Assembly (NCBI RefSeq): GCF_023499215.1
Contig: NZ_JAKHSK010000009.1
Coordinates: 62,001-126,000 of the forward strand
Direction: 5' to 3'
Length of the DNA: 64,000 nucleotides
From: Zunongwangia pacifica
Lineage (GTDB): Bacteria; Bacteroidota; Bacteroidia; Flavobacteriales; Flavobacteriaceae
Positions within the stretch are counted from its first letter, which is position 1. Each line of letters begins with the position of its first letter. The notes below the pieces were generated by a model, which ran no database searches, was not told the DNA's origin, and saw only the letters and a program-made list of their open reading frames with translations. Shown here piece after piece: positions 52,277-59,933 of the stretch. A program made the position numbers and the translations under genes.

Positions 52277-52900
52277 ATGGAATTTAAAACGCTAAGAAAT
52301 ATCGAAAACAGCTTTAGGCAGATAAGATTATATGCCATTGTGTTTGCGGTTCTCTGCATTAGCGTGGTAGGTTACGCCGTATGGCGTTCCTACCGCTTTG
52401 CAGAAGAACAACGCCAAAAAATCTATGTGCTGGATAATGGAAAATCGTTGATGCTTGCCTTATCGCAAGATGCAAGTATCAACCGACCTGTGGAAGCAAG
52501 GGAACACGTCAGGCGTTTTCACGAACTCTTTTTTACGCTTGCTCCCGACAAGAACGCTATCGAAAGCAATATGAGCAGGGCATTCAACCTTGCCGATAAA
52601 TCAGCTTTTGATTATTACAAAGACCTGTCGGAAAAGGGCTATTACAGCAGGATTATTTCGGGGAATGTACAGCAACGCATTGAGGTGGATAGTGTCGTGT
52701 GCAATTTCGACACCTATCCTTATGCGGTGCGTACCTACGCCAAACAATTCATTATCCGTTCGAGCAACGTGACCAGGCGTAACCTGATTACTTCCTGTTA
52801 TCTCGTGAACTCTGTCCGTTCGGACAACAACCCGCAAGGCTTCAACATCGAAAAGTTTGCAGTGATAGAAAACAGGGATATAGAAGTTATCGAACGCTAA
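52277..52900 (+). CDS. traK: Conjugative transposon protein TraK (VirB8-like)
   Basis: The 207 residues have one TM helix near the N-terminus (LYAIVFAVLCISVVGYAVW) and a periplasmic domain with AREHVRRFHELFFTLAPD, SRIISGNVQQRIEVDSV and TYAKQFIIRSSNVTRRNLITSCYLVN. The topology is VirB8-like. It acts as an assembly factor of the mating channel. It is 12 bp before an extra small gene that separates it from traL. Confidence 0.88.
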   Translation: MEFKTLRNIENSFRQIRLYAIVFAVLCISVVGYAVWRSYRFAEEQRQKIYVLDNGKSLMLALSQDASINRPVEAREHVRRFHELFFTLAPDKNAIESNMSRAFNLADKSAFDYYKDLSEKGYYSRIISGNVQQRIEVDSVVCNFDTYPYAVRTYAKQFIIRSSNVTRRNLITSCYLVNSVRSDNNPQGFNIEKFAVIENRDIEVIER

Positions 52901-52912
52901 AAAAACAATCTT

Positions 52913-53341
52913 ATGGAAGCATTATCAGATTTAAGCACGTTTGCAAAAATCCTTACCGATAAAGGATATAACGGCTATTTCCATACGCAGGGAGCGTATG
53001 CTGGAAAGTTGAAGGAAAGTATCGGCGAATACCTCGAAAACTGCCAAAAAGGTACAGATAGTTTGCCTAAACAGGACTTGTTGCTGACGGGCTACCTGCA
53101 ATGGTCGGGCGAAGACAAGCCAAGTGTAGAATGCAGTATGTGGGTAAAATACCTGAACGGCAAATTCTCGCTTAACAGAATGGAGGTTGCAAGGAAAGAC
53201 CAATTTGGGCAACTGCTGAAAAAATCGGAACTGACAAACCTGTCAGTCATATCCGCACCCAAAGCGGTTGAGGCAGTCGCTTTGGTCAATGAAGAACCGA
53301 AGCAAAAGGCAGGTCAAAGTCCTAAGCGTTTCAAGCTATAA
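52913..53341 (+). CDS. Unidentified tra-operon protein
   Basis: The 142 residues lack a signal peptide or TM helix, so the protein is probably cytosolic. Visible features are a helical start (LSDLSTFAKILTDKGYNGYFHTQGAYAG) and a middle with LSNLSVISAPKA-like strand text (ELTNLSVISAPKAVEA). The end is basic (KQKAGQSPKRFKL). It lies between traK and traL, where the classical CTnDOT operon has no gene. It may be a chaperone or regulatory subunit of the channel. I do not recognise a named family. Confidence 0.6.
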   Translation: MEALSDLSTFAKILTDKGYNGYFHTQGAYAGKLKESIGEYLENCQKGTDSLPKQDLLLTGYLQWSGEDKPSVECSMWVKYLNGKFSLNRMEVARKDQFGQLLKKSELTNLSVISAPKAVEAVALVNEEPKQKAGQSPKRFKL

Positions 53342-53360
53342 CAACAGAAATAGTAAGGTT

Positions 53361-53648
53361 ATGAAAAAACTAAGAGCAAATATGGACAGGTACTTTGACA
53401 AGCTGGACGAACGCTGGCGGGCATTGCCCTTGCGGAAACAGCACCAATACACACTTTACTTTTTTGTGGGGTATCTACTGCTTACGGCAGGTGTCATTTG
53501 CAAAGTATGGTACGATACCTCAAAGTCGGGTAACGATATGGTCATTGAGCATATCGAAAACCCTGTCCTCAAAAAAAGTGAAAGTCCTGCAAGATTGCAG
53601 GACACATTATCAACAATTCTAAAAAACAAGATTTATGAAAGAAAATGA
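53361..53648 (+). CDS. traL: Conjugal transfer protein TraL (DUF3989)
   Basis: The 95 residues start at 53361; the longer frame overlaps the previous gene and is rejected. There is a basic cytoplasmic start (MKKLRANMDRYFDKLDERW), a single TM helix (YTLYFFVGYLLLTAGVICKVWY) and a periplasmic tail. This fits DUF3989/TraL. It overlaps the traM start by 14 bp. Small bitopic component of the mating channel. Confidence 0.8.
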   Translation: MKKLRANMDRYFDKLDERWRALPLRKQHQYTLYFFVGYLLLTAGVICKVWYDTSKSGNDMVIEHIENPVLKKSESPARLQDTLSTILKNKIYERK

Positions 53649-54969
53649 GAACAAAAAGTCGGTTGTTCGGGTAACGGAAGGGAACCAGGCAGCAACCACT
53701 GATGTACTGCAAGACGGTACACAGAACAAAGCCGAAAAGCTCAAAAAGCCACTCATATTTGGCTTAATGGGAATTGTCTTCGTAGGTTGTATGTACCTCA
53801 TATTTAAACCATCCGCAGACAAAAAGGAAATTGAGAACATCGGGCTGAACGATGCAGTACCGGAGGCTACCGGAGCAGGAATGCCTGCCGACAAAGGCAA
53901 GGCTTACGAGTTGGAAATGCTGGAACGCAAAGAGCAAGAAAAACGCAATGCACTTACCACGCTTTCTGACTATTGGAATACTGAAGACAAAAAAGAGCCT
54001 AATGATGAATTTCCCGAAGAAGACGAAAACAGCAGCTATGGCGTTGGCAGAGGTTCGGGAAGAAACGGCAATCCTGCATTGAGCAGTTACCGCAATGCAC
54101 AAAGCACATTGGGTTCATTTTATCAGGATAACAACTCTGAAACAACAGAACTCCGCAGGCAATTGGACGAACTAAAAGAACAATTAGCCGAGAAAGATGT
54201 ACCTAAATCTGTAACCGTTGATGACCAGCTTGCCATAATGGAGAAATCCTACCAGATGGCGGCAAAGTATCTGCCAACAGGTACAAATTCGACAGAAGCC
54301 CCACCTGCTAAGGATGCAGGTACGGCTACCGCAGGTTCAACTCAAAAGGAGCATTTTGTGGCATTCACACCTACAAGAAAGAACACCGTTTCCGCTTTGT
54401 ATCGTGAGCCTACGGACAGTGCCTTTTTAGCCGATTGGAGCGAAACAAGAAACCGGGGCTTTTATACCGCAGGTTCTATTGAGCAAACGGCACAACCGAA
54501 AAACAGTATCAAAGCCTGTGTACACGATGCGCAAACGGTTATTGGCGAAACAGGGGTACGATTGCGATTGTTAGAGCCAGCCCAAACGCCTCAACGTACC
54601 ATTCCGAAAGGAACGATTGTAACAGCTAATGCCAAATTTCAGGGAGGTCGATTGCAGCTAAAGATTACCTCCGTAGAATTAGAGGGCAACATCATTCCGG
54701 TTGATATTACTATTTACGATTTGGACGGACAGCAAGGCTTGTACGTTCCGTATTCGCCCGAAATGAACGCCCTTACCGAAATGGCGGGCAATATGAGCCA
54801 GACTTCGGGAACAAGCATAATGCTCACGCAGAATGCAGGACAACAGGTTGCTGCTGATTTAAGCCGTGGCGTGGTACAGGGTGTTTCGGGCTATTTCGCC
54901 AAAAAGGTAAGAACCCCAAAGGTTACGCTAAAAGCAGGGCATCAGGTCTTCCTTGTATCTAAAAAATAA
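53635..54969 (+). CDS. traM: Conjugative transposon protein TraM (VirB10-like)
   Basis: The 444 residues have a cytoplasmic start, one TM helix (LIFGLMGIVFVGCMYLIF near residue 42), a long charged linker with coiled coil (ETTELRRQLDELKEQLAEKD) and a C-terminal beta domain (CVHDAQTVIGETGVRLRLL, GTIVTANAKFQGGRLQLKI, FLVSKK end). The arrangement is VirB10-like, spanning the periplasm. It begins 14 bp inside traL, which points to tight coupling. Confidence 0.9.
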   Translation: MKENENKKSVVRVTEGNQAATTDVLQDGTQNKAEKLKKPLIFGLMGIVFVGCMYLIFKPSADKKEIENIGLNDAVPEATGAGMPADKGKAYELEMLERKEQEKRNALTTLSDYWNTEDKKEPNDEFPEEDENSSYGVGRGSGRNGNPALSSYRNAQSTLGSFYQDNNSETTELRRQLDELKEQLAEKDVPKSVTVDDQLAIMEKSYQMAAKYLPTGTNSTEAPPAKDAGTATAGSTQKEHFVAFTPTRKNTVSALYREPTDSAFLADWSETRNRGFYTAGSIEQTAQPKNSIKACVHDAQTVIGETGVRLRLLEPAQTPQRTIPKGTIVTANAKFQGGRLQLKITSVELEGNIIPVDITIYDLDGQQGLYVPYSPEMNALTEMAGNMSQTSGTSIMLTQNAGQQVAADLSRGVVQGVSGYFAKKVRTPKVTLKAGHQVFLVSKK

Positions 54970-54993
54970 TGTTGAACTCAAATAATTTAAACA

Positions 54994-55887
54994 ATGAAAA
55001 ATCATTTAAAAACCTTTTGGGCATTTGCCCTGATACTCGGCTTTGCCGTACAATCTTACGCACAGGATAGTGCAAAAACTCCGCTTGCATTAGGCAAGAT
55101 AGAACCGTATAGAATGGAAGTTACCTACGATAAAACTTCACATCTTATTTTTCCGACCGCCATCCGTTATGTGGATTTGGGAAGCGAATACCTGATTGCT
55201 GGAAAAGCGGAAGATGCGGAAAATGTATTGCGTGTAAAAGCATCGGTAAGGGAATTTGAAGCGGAAACCAATTTTTCAGTTATCACAAATGACGGGCGTT
55301 TTTACAGTTTCAATGTGTATTACAGTCCCTATCCCGAAGCGTTGAGCTATGACCTCTTGACAATGCAAAAGGCGGTTGATAAAGCCAACGGAAACGATGT
55401 GCTTTTTGAAGAATTGGGCAACAATTCGCCATCATTGGCAGGCTTGCTTTTGGAAACCATTTACAAAAAGGACAAACGTATTGTAAAGCATATCGGGGCT
55501 AAGAGTTTCGGTATTCAGTTTATCCTCAAAGGTATCTACATACACAACGGCAAATACTATTTCCATACGGAATTGAGAAACCGTACCAATGTGCCGTTTC
55601 AGATTGATTTTGTGAATTTCAAAGTGGTGGATAAAAAGGTAGCCAAACGTACCGTAGTGCAGGAACGCCCGATGATACCGCTTAGGACTTACAAACCATT
55701 GGATGAGATTGGCGGAAAAACGACCGAGCAAAACGTGTTCCTGTTAGACCAATTTACCATTGCCGATGACAAGGTACTACTTATTGAGATTTTCGAGAAA
55801 AACGGTGGCAGGCATCAGACACTCCAGATAGAAAATTCCGACTTAATCAAAGCTCGTTTGATTAACGATATGCACCTGAAATTTTAA
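54994..55887 (+). CDS. traN: Conjugative transposon protein TraN (DUF4138)
   Basis: A periplasmic protein of 297 residues with a signal peptide ending VQSYAQD. A beta-rich domain follows (IEPYRMEVTYDKTSHLIFPTAIRYVDLGSEYLIAGKAEDAENVLRVKA), then a C-terminal strand domain (KYYFHTELRNRTNVPFQIDFVNFKV). It matches DUF4138 and the TraN position. It has the shape of VirB9-like proteins that contact the outer-membrane ring. Co-transcribed with traM and traO. Confidence 0.88.
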   Translation: MKNHLKTFWAFALILGFAVQSYAQDSAKTPLALGKIEPYRMEVTYDKTSHLIFPTAIRYVDLGSEYLIAGKAEDAENVLRVKASVREFEAETNFSVITNDGRFYSFNVYYSPYPEALSYDLLTMQKAVDKANGNDVLFEELGNNSPSLAGLLLETIYKKDKRIVKHIGAKSFGIQFILKGIYIHNGKYYFHTELRNRTNVPFQIDFVNFKVVDKKVAKRTVVQERPMIPLRTYKPLDEIGGKTTEQNVFLLDQFTIADDKVLLIEIFEKNGGRHQTLQIENSDLIKARLINDMHLKF

Positions 55888-55908
55888 TAACCTTTTAAAG
55901 TAAATAAT

Positions 55909-56469
55909 ATGAAAAAGTATATCTATACCGTGATGCTCATCTTTATGGCCATCACGGTCACACAGGCACAAAGAATGTTACCTAAACAGAAAGGATTGGA
56001 AGTGAGTACGGGTGTGCTGTCCGATGATAAAATCGGTAACGATTATTACATCAATGTAGCAATGACCGTAAACGGCAAAAATGGTAACTACCAGCTTTGG
56101 GCGTTGGAATATACACACCAATACCACGATTATAAAGACCTCCGCATACCGCAGGAAACTTATACCGCAGAGGGCGGTTACAGTTTCTTCCTGTTGGGCG
56201 ATGTTCGTAAGAACATCACGCTGAACTTTGGAATAACAGGCGTAGTCGGTTACGAAAGCATCAACCGTGGCGAAGCAATGTTGTATGACGGAGCGAAGAT
56301 ACTGAGCGAAGACAATTTTGTTTACGGAGCAGGCGGACGGCTCACATTTGAAACGTACCTGTCCGACCGTTTTGTGTTAGTCCTGCAAGGGCGTACAAAG
56401 GTTTTGTGGGGTACAGACTTGGAACAATTCCGACCGTCCGCAGGCGTGGGATTAAGGTTTAATTTTTAA
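55909..56469 (+). CDS. traO: Conjugative transposon protein TraO
   Basis: A 186-residue outer-membrane-type protein. The signal peptide ends ITVTQAQR. A barrel-like series of strands follows (YYINVAMTVNGKNGNYQLWALEYTHQYHDY and ITLNFGITGVVGYESI) and the protein ends in a Phe (GVGLRFNF), typical of beta barrels. It matches TraO of Bacteroidetes elements and may form the outer-membrane exit. It lies 9 bp before the DUF3872 gene. Confidence 0.85.
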   Translation: MKKYIYTVMLIFMAITVTQAQRMLPKQKGLEVSTGVLSDDKIGNDYYINVAMTVNGKNGNYQLWALEYTHQYHDYKDLRIPQETYTAEGGYSFFLLGDVRKNITLNFGITGVVGYESINRGEAMLYDGAKILSEDNFVYGAGGRLTFETYLSDRFVLVLQGRTKVLWGTDLEQFRPSAGVGLRFNF

Positions 56470-56477
56470 AATGTAAA

Positions 56478-56930
56478 ATGATGATAGCAATATTCAATAA
56501 ATTCAGGATAGGATTAAGCTCAATATATATACTCTTGGCAATCCTCACGGCTTCGGTTACGTTGGTATCTTGTAGCAAAGACGATGAACTCGAAATACAG
56601 AACGATTTCCCTTTTGAGGTCAAAGTAATGCCTGTACCCAAAGATATTGCCAGTGGGCAGACCGTAGAGATACGGATTACCATACAGCGAACAGGCAATT
56701 ACAGCAACACGCAATATTTTCTCCGCTACTTTCAATTTGACGGTCAAGGCACATTGCGGTATTATGACGAACCACCGTATTTGCCAAACGATTTGTATTC
56801 GTTGCCAACGGAGCAGTTCCGGTTGTATTACACTTCGGCATCTACCGTATCACAATCCTTTGAGGTTTGGATTTCCGATAACTTCGGTAACGAAAAGCAG
56901 TTGAGCTTTCAGTTCAACAGTAGTGATTAA
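56478..56930 (+). CDS. DUF3872 lipoprotein (TraQ-like)
   Basis: The 150 residues have a TM or lipoprotein signal ending TLVSC (Cys near 32). A single immunoglobulin-like beta domain follows (FEVKVMPVPKDIASGQTVEIRITIQRTGNYSNTQYFLRYFQFDGQG). It matches DUF3872, the TraQ-type component. No traP primase gene lies between it and traO here. It ends the tra operon and is followed by a strong terminator. Confidence 0.8.
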   Translation: MMIAIFNKFRIGLSSIYILLAILTASVTLVSCSKDDELEIQNDFPFEVKVMPVPKDIASGQTVEIRITIQRTGNYSNTQYFLRYFQFDGQGTLRYYDEPPYLPNDLYSLPTEQFRLYYTSASTVSQSFEVWISDNFGNEKQLSFQFNSSD

Positions 56931-56942
56931 TGCTACTTATAT

Positions 56943-56980
56943 AAAAGCAAAACCGACTGTTACAGGTCGGTTTTTTGCTT
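56943..56980 (+). terminator. tra operon terminator
   Basis: Stem AAAACCGAC/GTCGGTTTT extended by AAAAGC/GCTTTT, with a T run. Confidence 0.88.
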
Positions 56981-57041
56981 TTCAGCTTTCGGTGTACGTT
57001 GTTTTTTGTTTAAATTTACTTGAATTATAATCTTAACGGGT

Positions 57042-57323
57042 ATGGATACAGTTACGGCTCAATTGGTGTTTGGTATTATTGTTATCGTTATTGCGATAGT
57101 GCTTATTTATTGGATAAACCGCAGGAAATTTTATAGGCGTAATGGTATGGGTGCAGAGGGATTTTCGAGTTTTGAAGCATCTGTATTTACCCGTTTTATA
57201 GAACGTGTCGGCAAATGGATTGCATACGCTTTGATAATTCTCGGTATTGTCTGTATATGGACTTATAGCCAAATGAAAAAGGACAAAGAGAAGCAACAAG
57301 TGGAGATACCTAACTCGAAATAA
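57042..57323 (+). CDS. Small two-helix membrane protein
   Basis: The 93 residues carry a first TM helix (LVFGIIVIVIAIVLIYWI), a basic loop (NRRKFYRRNGMGAEGF) and a second TM helix (IAYALIILGIVCIWTYSQM), with a charged tail. It is not a recognised family. It lies alone between the tra terminator and the HEPN-type gene. It might be a membrane partner of the neighbouring defence-like gene or an accessory channel protein; nothing in the sequence decides this. Confidence 0.6.
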   Translation: MDTVTAQLVFGIIVIVIAIVLIYWINRRKFYRRNGMGAEGFSSFEASVFTRFIERVGKWIAYALIILGIVCIWTYSQMKKDKEKQQVEIPNSK

Positions 57324-57385
57324 GTATTTTTATGGAAATTTAGATTATATGATTTAGTATTCATAATAAAGAGGAAAATTATAAA

Positions 57386-58186
57386 ATGACAAAATCCTTT
57401 GATGACATAACCCTACGAAATATATCTGATATTATATCAAATATACTGACACATACGAAAATTACAGAACATTTATCAGGTGCTGGTATTTCTCAATCTC
57501 AATATGGCACAAATAAAACAGACAGATTGTTTTATGCTTTAAAAGAAAGACAAGCACAAGACAGATGTGGAAATAATGTATTGGCATTTGTTGTTAGATT
57601 ATTAAATCCTAAAAGATATAATTCCGAAGATGAATTTGAAAAAGATAGAACAACTATCAATGAGAAACTTGTTTATGAAGGGATAGAAATTGATAAAAGT
57701 GGACAGCCCCGACAAGTTGATAAGGCGAAAACTATTTCGGAAGCAAAAAGCAGGTCACTAAAAATCAAAGAAAAAGTACACGGAATTGGAGTTCATTCAG
57801 AAATTTTGCCTTATTGTGAAGCTGAATGGTTAAAGGAAAATTATTTTCACGCTATACTTGAAATTACGAAAAGTGTAGCAGAGAGGCTTAGGCAAAAAAG
57901 TGGCTATACTTCAGACGGAGCAGATTTAGTTGATGATTGTTTTGCGTTGGGAAAGGACAAAAGACCTATGCTTGCTTTCAATACTCTGAAAAATCAAAGC
58001 GAAGAAAGTGAACACAAAGGTTTTGGAAATTTCTGCAAAGGATTTTTTTCTATGTACAGAAATCCAAAAGCACACAACCCCAAAATATTGGAAGATACCC
58101 AACTTTCACAAATGACAGAAGTTTTGGTTGTAGCAACAATTATTCACAACAAACTTGATAACACTTATAAAACGGGGCTTAAATAA
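57386..58186 (+). CDS. TIGR02391-type protein with HEPN-like RNase motif
   Basis: The 266 residues fall into an N-terminal helical domain of about 1-115 (ILTHTKITEHLSGAGISQSQYGTNKTDRLFYALKERQ, similar in feel to AbiJ-type N-terminal domains) and a C-terminal TIGR02391 (Ymh) domain. That domain ends with GFFSMYRNPKAHNPK. RNPKAH fits the Rx4H active site of HEPN ribonucleases. Such proteins are often toxins or abortive-infection effectors. It is AT-rich and flanked by terminators, so it is probably an independent cargo gene. No antitoxin gene is evident. Confidence 0.75.
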   Translation: MTKSFDDITLRNISDIISNILTHTKITEHLSGAGISQSQYGTNKTDRLFYALKERQAQDRCGNNVLAFVVRLLNPKRYNSEDEFEKDRTTINEKLVYEGIEIDKSGQPRQVDKAKTISEAKSRSLKIKEKVHGIGVHSEILPYCEAEWLKENYFHAILEITKSVAERLRQKSGYTSDGADLVDDCFALGKDKRPMLAFNTLKNQSEESEHKGFGNFCKGFFSMYRNPKAHNPKILEDTQLSQMTEVLVVATIIHNKLDNTYKTGLK

Positions 58187-58188
58187 AA

Positions 58189-58222
58189 AAAATCGGATAG
58201 CTCAAAAGGTTATCCGATTTTT
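58189..58222 (+). terminator. Terminator of the HEPN-type gene
   Basis: Stem AATCGGATA/TATCCGATT, 11-nt loop, flanked by A and T runs. Confidence 0.85.
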
Positions 58223-58242
58223 CGTTTATGGCAAAAGTAAAA

Positions 58243-58276
58243 AGCCAAACACTGCCTTTCAACGCCAATCAATGCA
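58243..58276. promoter_or_regulatory. 10-bp-phased GCC array, copy 8
   Basis: AGCC, TGCC, CGCC and TGCA at 58243, 58253, 58263 and 58273, exactly 10 bp apart, upstream of two excisionase-like genes. Confidence 0.65.
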
Positions 58277-58339
58277 ACCTTTCCCAATCCTGCAATAAGC
58301 CTTTATAAATTCGACTTCCACAGAAAAAATGAGCAAACA

Positions 58340-58651
58340 ATGGAAGTTATTGCAATACAAAAAACCGCATTGGACGGAATGAAGAATGACCTAAGGGAAC
58401 TTTTGGAAATGACCGAAAATGCCACACGAAAATATACCCCGATTTTCAAAGAGGAGCAATGGCTCGATAACCAGGAAGTGTGTTTGATGATGAACATTAC
58501 CAAACGGACTTTGCAGACCTACAAGGACAAAGGCTTATTACCATATTCCAAACTGAACCGCAAGAATTATTATAAACGCTCGGACGTACAGGCTTTACTC
58601 GAAGCCGGACAGCCGTACAATACCAACGACAATGGATTTACTGACGAATGA
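58340..58651 (+). CDS. Excisionase-like helix-turn-helix protein
   Basis: The 103 residues have an N-terminal helix and then a MerR/excisionase HTH at about 45-90 (NQEVCLMMNITKRTLQTYKDKGLLPYSKLNRKNYYKRSDVQALLEAG). It is closely related in design to the pair at 23729-24403, which shows two such loci in the element. It overlaps the next gene by 20 bp, in a different frame. A phased GCC array lies upstream. Probably a recombination directionality factor or operon regulator. Confidence 0.78.
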   Translation: MEVIAIQKTALDGMKNDLRELLEMTENATRKYTPIFKEEQWLDNQEVCLMMNITKRTLQTYKDKGLLPYSKLNRKNYYKRSDVQALLEAGQPYNTNDNGFTDE

Positions 58652-58931
58652 AACGGAAGAAATCATCGCCCATCAGGAAATGATAATGCAGTTGAGAAAC
58701 CGTATTGAAGAAATATTAAAAAATTACCGTCCTGTAATGAACGGAGAAATATACTTGTCGGGCGAAGATGTGTGTAGGCTGTTACATATCAGTAAACGGA
58801 CTTTACAGCAATACCGTGACGATAATATCCTGCCGTATATACAAATTGGGGGTAAGATTATTTATAAGGAAACGGATATTCTGACCGTCTTAGAACAGAA
58901 CTATATAACCAATGACAGACATTGCTTCTAA
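58632..58931 (+). CDS. Excisionase-like helix-turn-helix protein
   Basis: The 99 residues show the same fold: an N-terminal helix, then SGEDVCRLLHISKRTLQQYRDDNILPYIQIGGKIIYKETDILTVLEQN. It is translated from within the end of its partner gene (20-bp overlap). Like the left pair, the two probably act together on DNA, in excision or control of the element. The family identification is good; the exact target is unknown. Confidence 0.78.
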   Translation: MDLLTNETEEIIAHQEMIMQLRNRIEEILKNYRPVMNGEIYLSGEDVCRLLHISKRTLQQYRDDNILPYIQIGGKIIYKETDILTVLEQNYITNDRHCF

Positions 58932-59020
58932 TTAATTTGGTTCTGACTATGTTTCAACGGAAGGACTTTAGTATATTTGCTATGTAAAATATAACAATAC
59001 TTAAAGTGTTTTTGCTTTAG

Positions 59021-59179
59021 GTCTTGGTACTGAAAACTGGTAATTTTTTGTATCCCCAAGACAATAAGTAAGAACGCTCACGTCATAGGCGTGGGCGCTC
59101 GCTTATTCGGGGATTAAGGCGTACCAGTGCCTCAGTATCGGTAAGTGTGGTTGCCTGCGCTTCTTTTTTTTGTGCAGGG
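59021..59179 (+). ncRNA. Candidate structured RNA / leader
   Basis: Nested pairing: 59024-59033 with 59132-59141 (10 bp, some G-U), 59037-59040 with 59124-59127, and CCCC..GGGG arms 59054-59112 with inner AATAAG and GCTCACG-type pairs. A competing stem pairs GTCTTGG (59021-59027) with CCAAGAC (59056-59062). A last hairpin is CCTGC..GCAGG (59153-59179) with a T-rich loop. It lies between two genes and ahead of the receiver-domain gene. The rest of 58932-59205 shows no CDS. Confidence 0.45.
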
Positions 59180-59205
59180 CTACATCAACTCAAAAAAGTA
59201 ATGAT

Positions 59206-59655
59206 ATGGAAACTGGTACAGCACAACAAAAAATTGCCCTCGCCTTTATCAATGATAAAAGCCCGATTTTGGATTTGACCTGCAACGACCTCGTTGCTTC
59301 AGGAATTGAAGTATTGTTCCGTTCTGAAAACATTGAAGACGGACTATCTCAATTACCAGCATTAAAAACACTTCCCAACATTTGTATTATTGACCTTGAT
59401 TTTTACAATAAGAATGTGCTGGCACAGCTTCAAGAATTGAGAACACAATATCCAACCATTAACCTGATTGCACATAATGATATTGATGCAGAAAAAGCCG
59501 TAAAACCTCTTTTGGAAATTGGTTTTACAGGTTATTTGCTCATTGGTAGCGATACGGACGATTTTAAAAAAGCTATTGATGTTGTTACCAATGGCGGTAG
59601 ATATTTTAGTGTGGGAGTAGCGGAAATTGCACAGGAATATTTCAGTAATAAGTAA
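59206..59655 (+). CDS. Receiver-domain (response-regulator-like) protein
   Basis: The 149 residues start at 59206; the longer frame runs into the hairpin region. It is a CheY-like domain only, without an output domain. Strand/helix alternation is clear: IALAFINDKSPILDLTCNDLVASGIEVLFRSENI, NICIIDLDFYN (phospho-acceptor Asp region near 61) and INLIAHNDIDAEKA. TGYLLIGSDTDDFKKAIDVVTNGGRYFS is the usual C-terminal end. It may be a NarL-type receiver that has lost its HTH. A partner kinase is not in the window. Confidence 0.75.
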   Translation: METGTAQQKIALAFINDKSPILDLTCNDLVASGIEVLFRSENIEDGLSQLPALKTLPNICIIDLDFYNKNVLAQLQELRTQYPTINLIAHNDIDAEKAVKPLLEIGFTGYLLIGSDTDDFKKAIDVVTNGGRYFSVGVAEIAQEYFSNK

Positions 59656-59707
59656 CGTTCCGATTATAATAGTATAAAATATCTGTTCTAATCAAGCGGC
59701 GTTCTTT

Positions 59708-59749
59708 TGCTTCTTTTCTTTGGTCGCTTATGTGAAAAGAAAAGAAGTC
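59708..59749 (+). terminator. Terminator of the receiver-domain gene
   Basis: Stem of 12 bp CTTCTTTTCTTT with its complement, about 60 bp after the stop; the loop includes GGTCGCTTATGTG. Confidence 0.65.
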
Positions 59750-59876
59750 ATTGCATACCTAATCATTGGGATAATGAATATCCCACACAATAATGTCGCA
59801 ACCTGTTTGGTAAAAGGTAGAGAAAGGAAATTGTGTAGCGGTGCATTTTGACAAAGGGGTTGCACCGATTTGATGC

Positions 59877-59916
59877 AAAAAGACTGTCCCGACCATCGGG
59901 AGGATCTGTCTTTTTG
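59877..59916. terminator. Hairpin upstream of the PRTRC operon end
   Basis: Stem AAAAAGAC/GTCTTTTT enclosing CCCGA/TCGGG, followed by a second stem GCC-CCCGA/CGGG-GGC at about 59917-59940. It terminates the minus-strand PRTRC operon. Confidence 0.7.
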
Positions 59917-59933
59917 CCGCCCGACTTTTCGGG

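Noticed and set aside
59708-59749. Long A/T-rich inverted repeat as an ICE end
   Set aside because: Without a second copy or an integrase, a terminator after the receiver-domain gene is the simpler reading.
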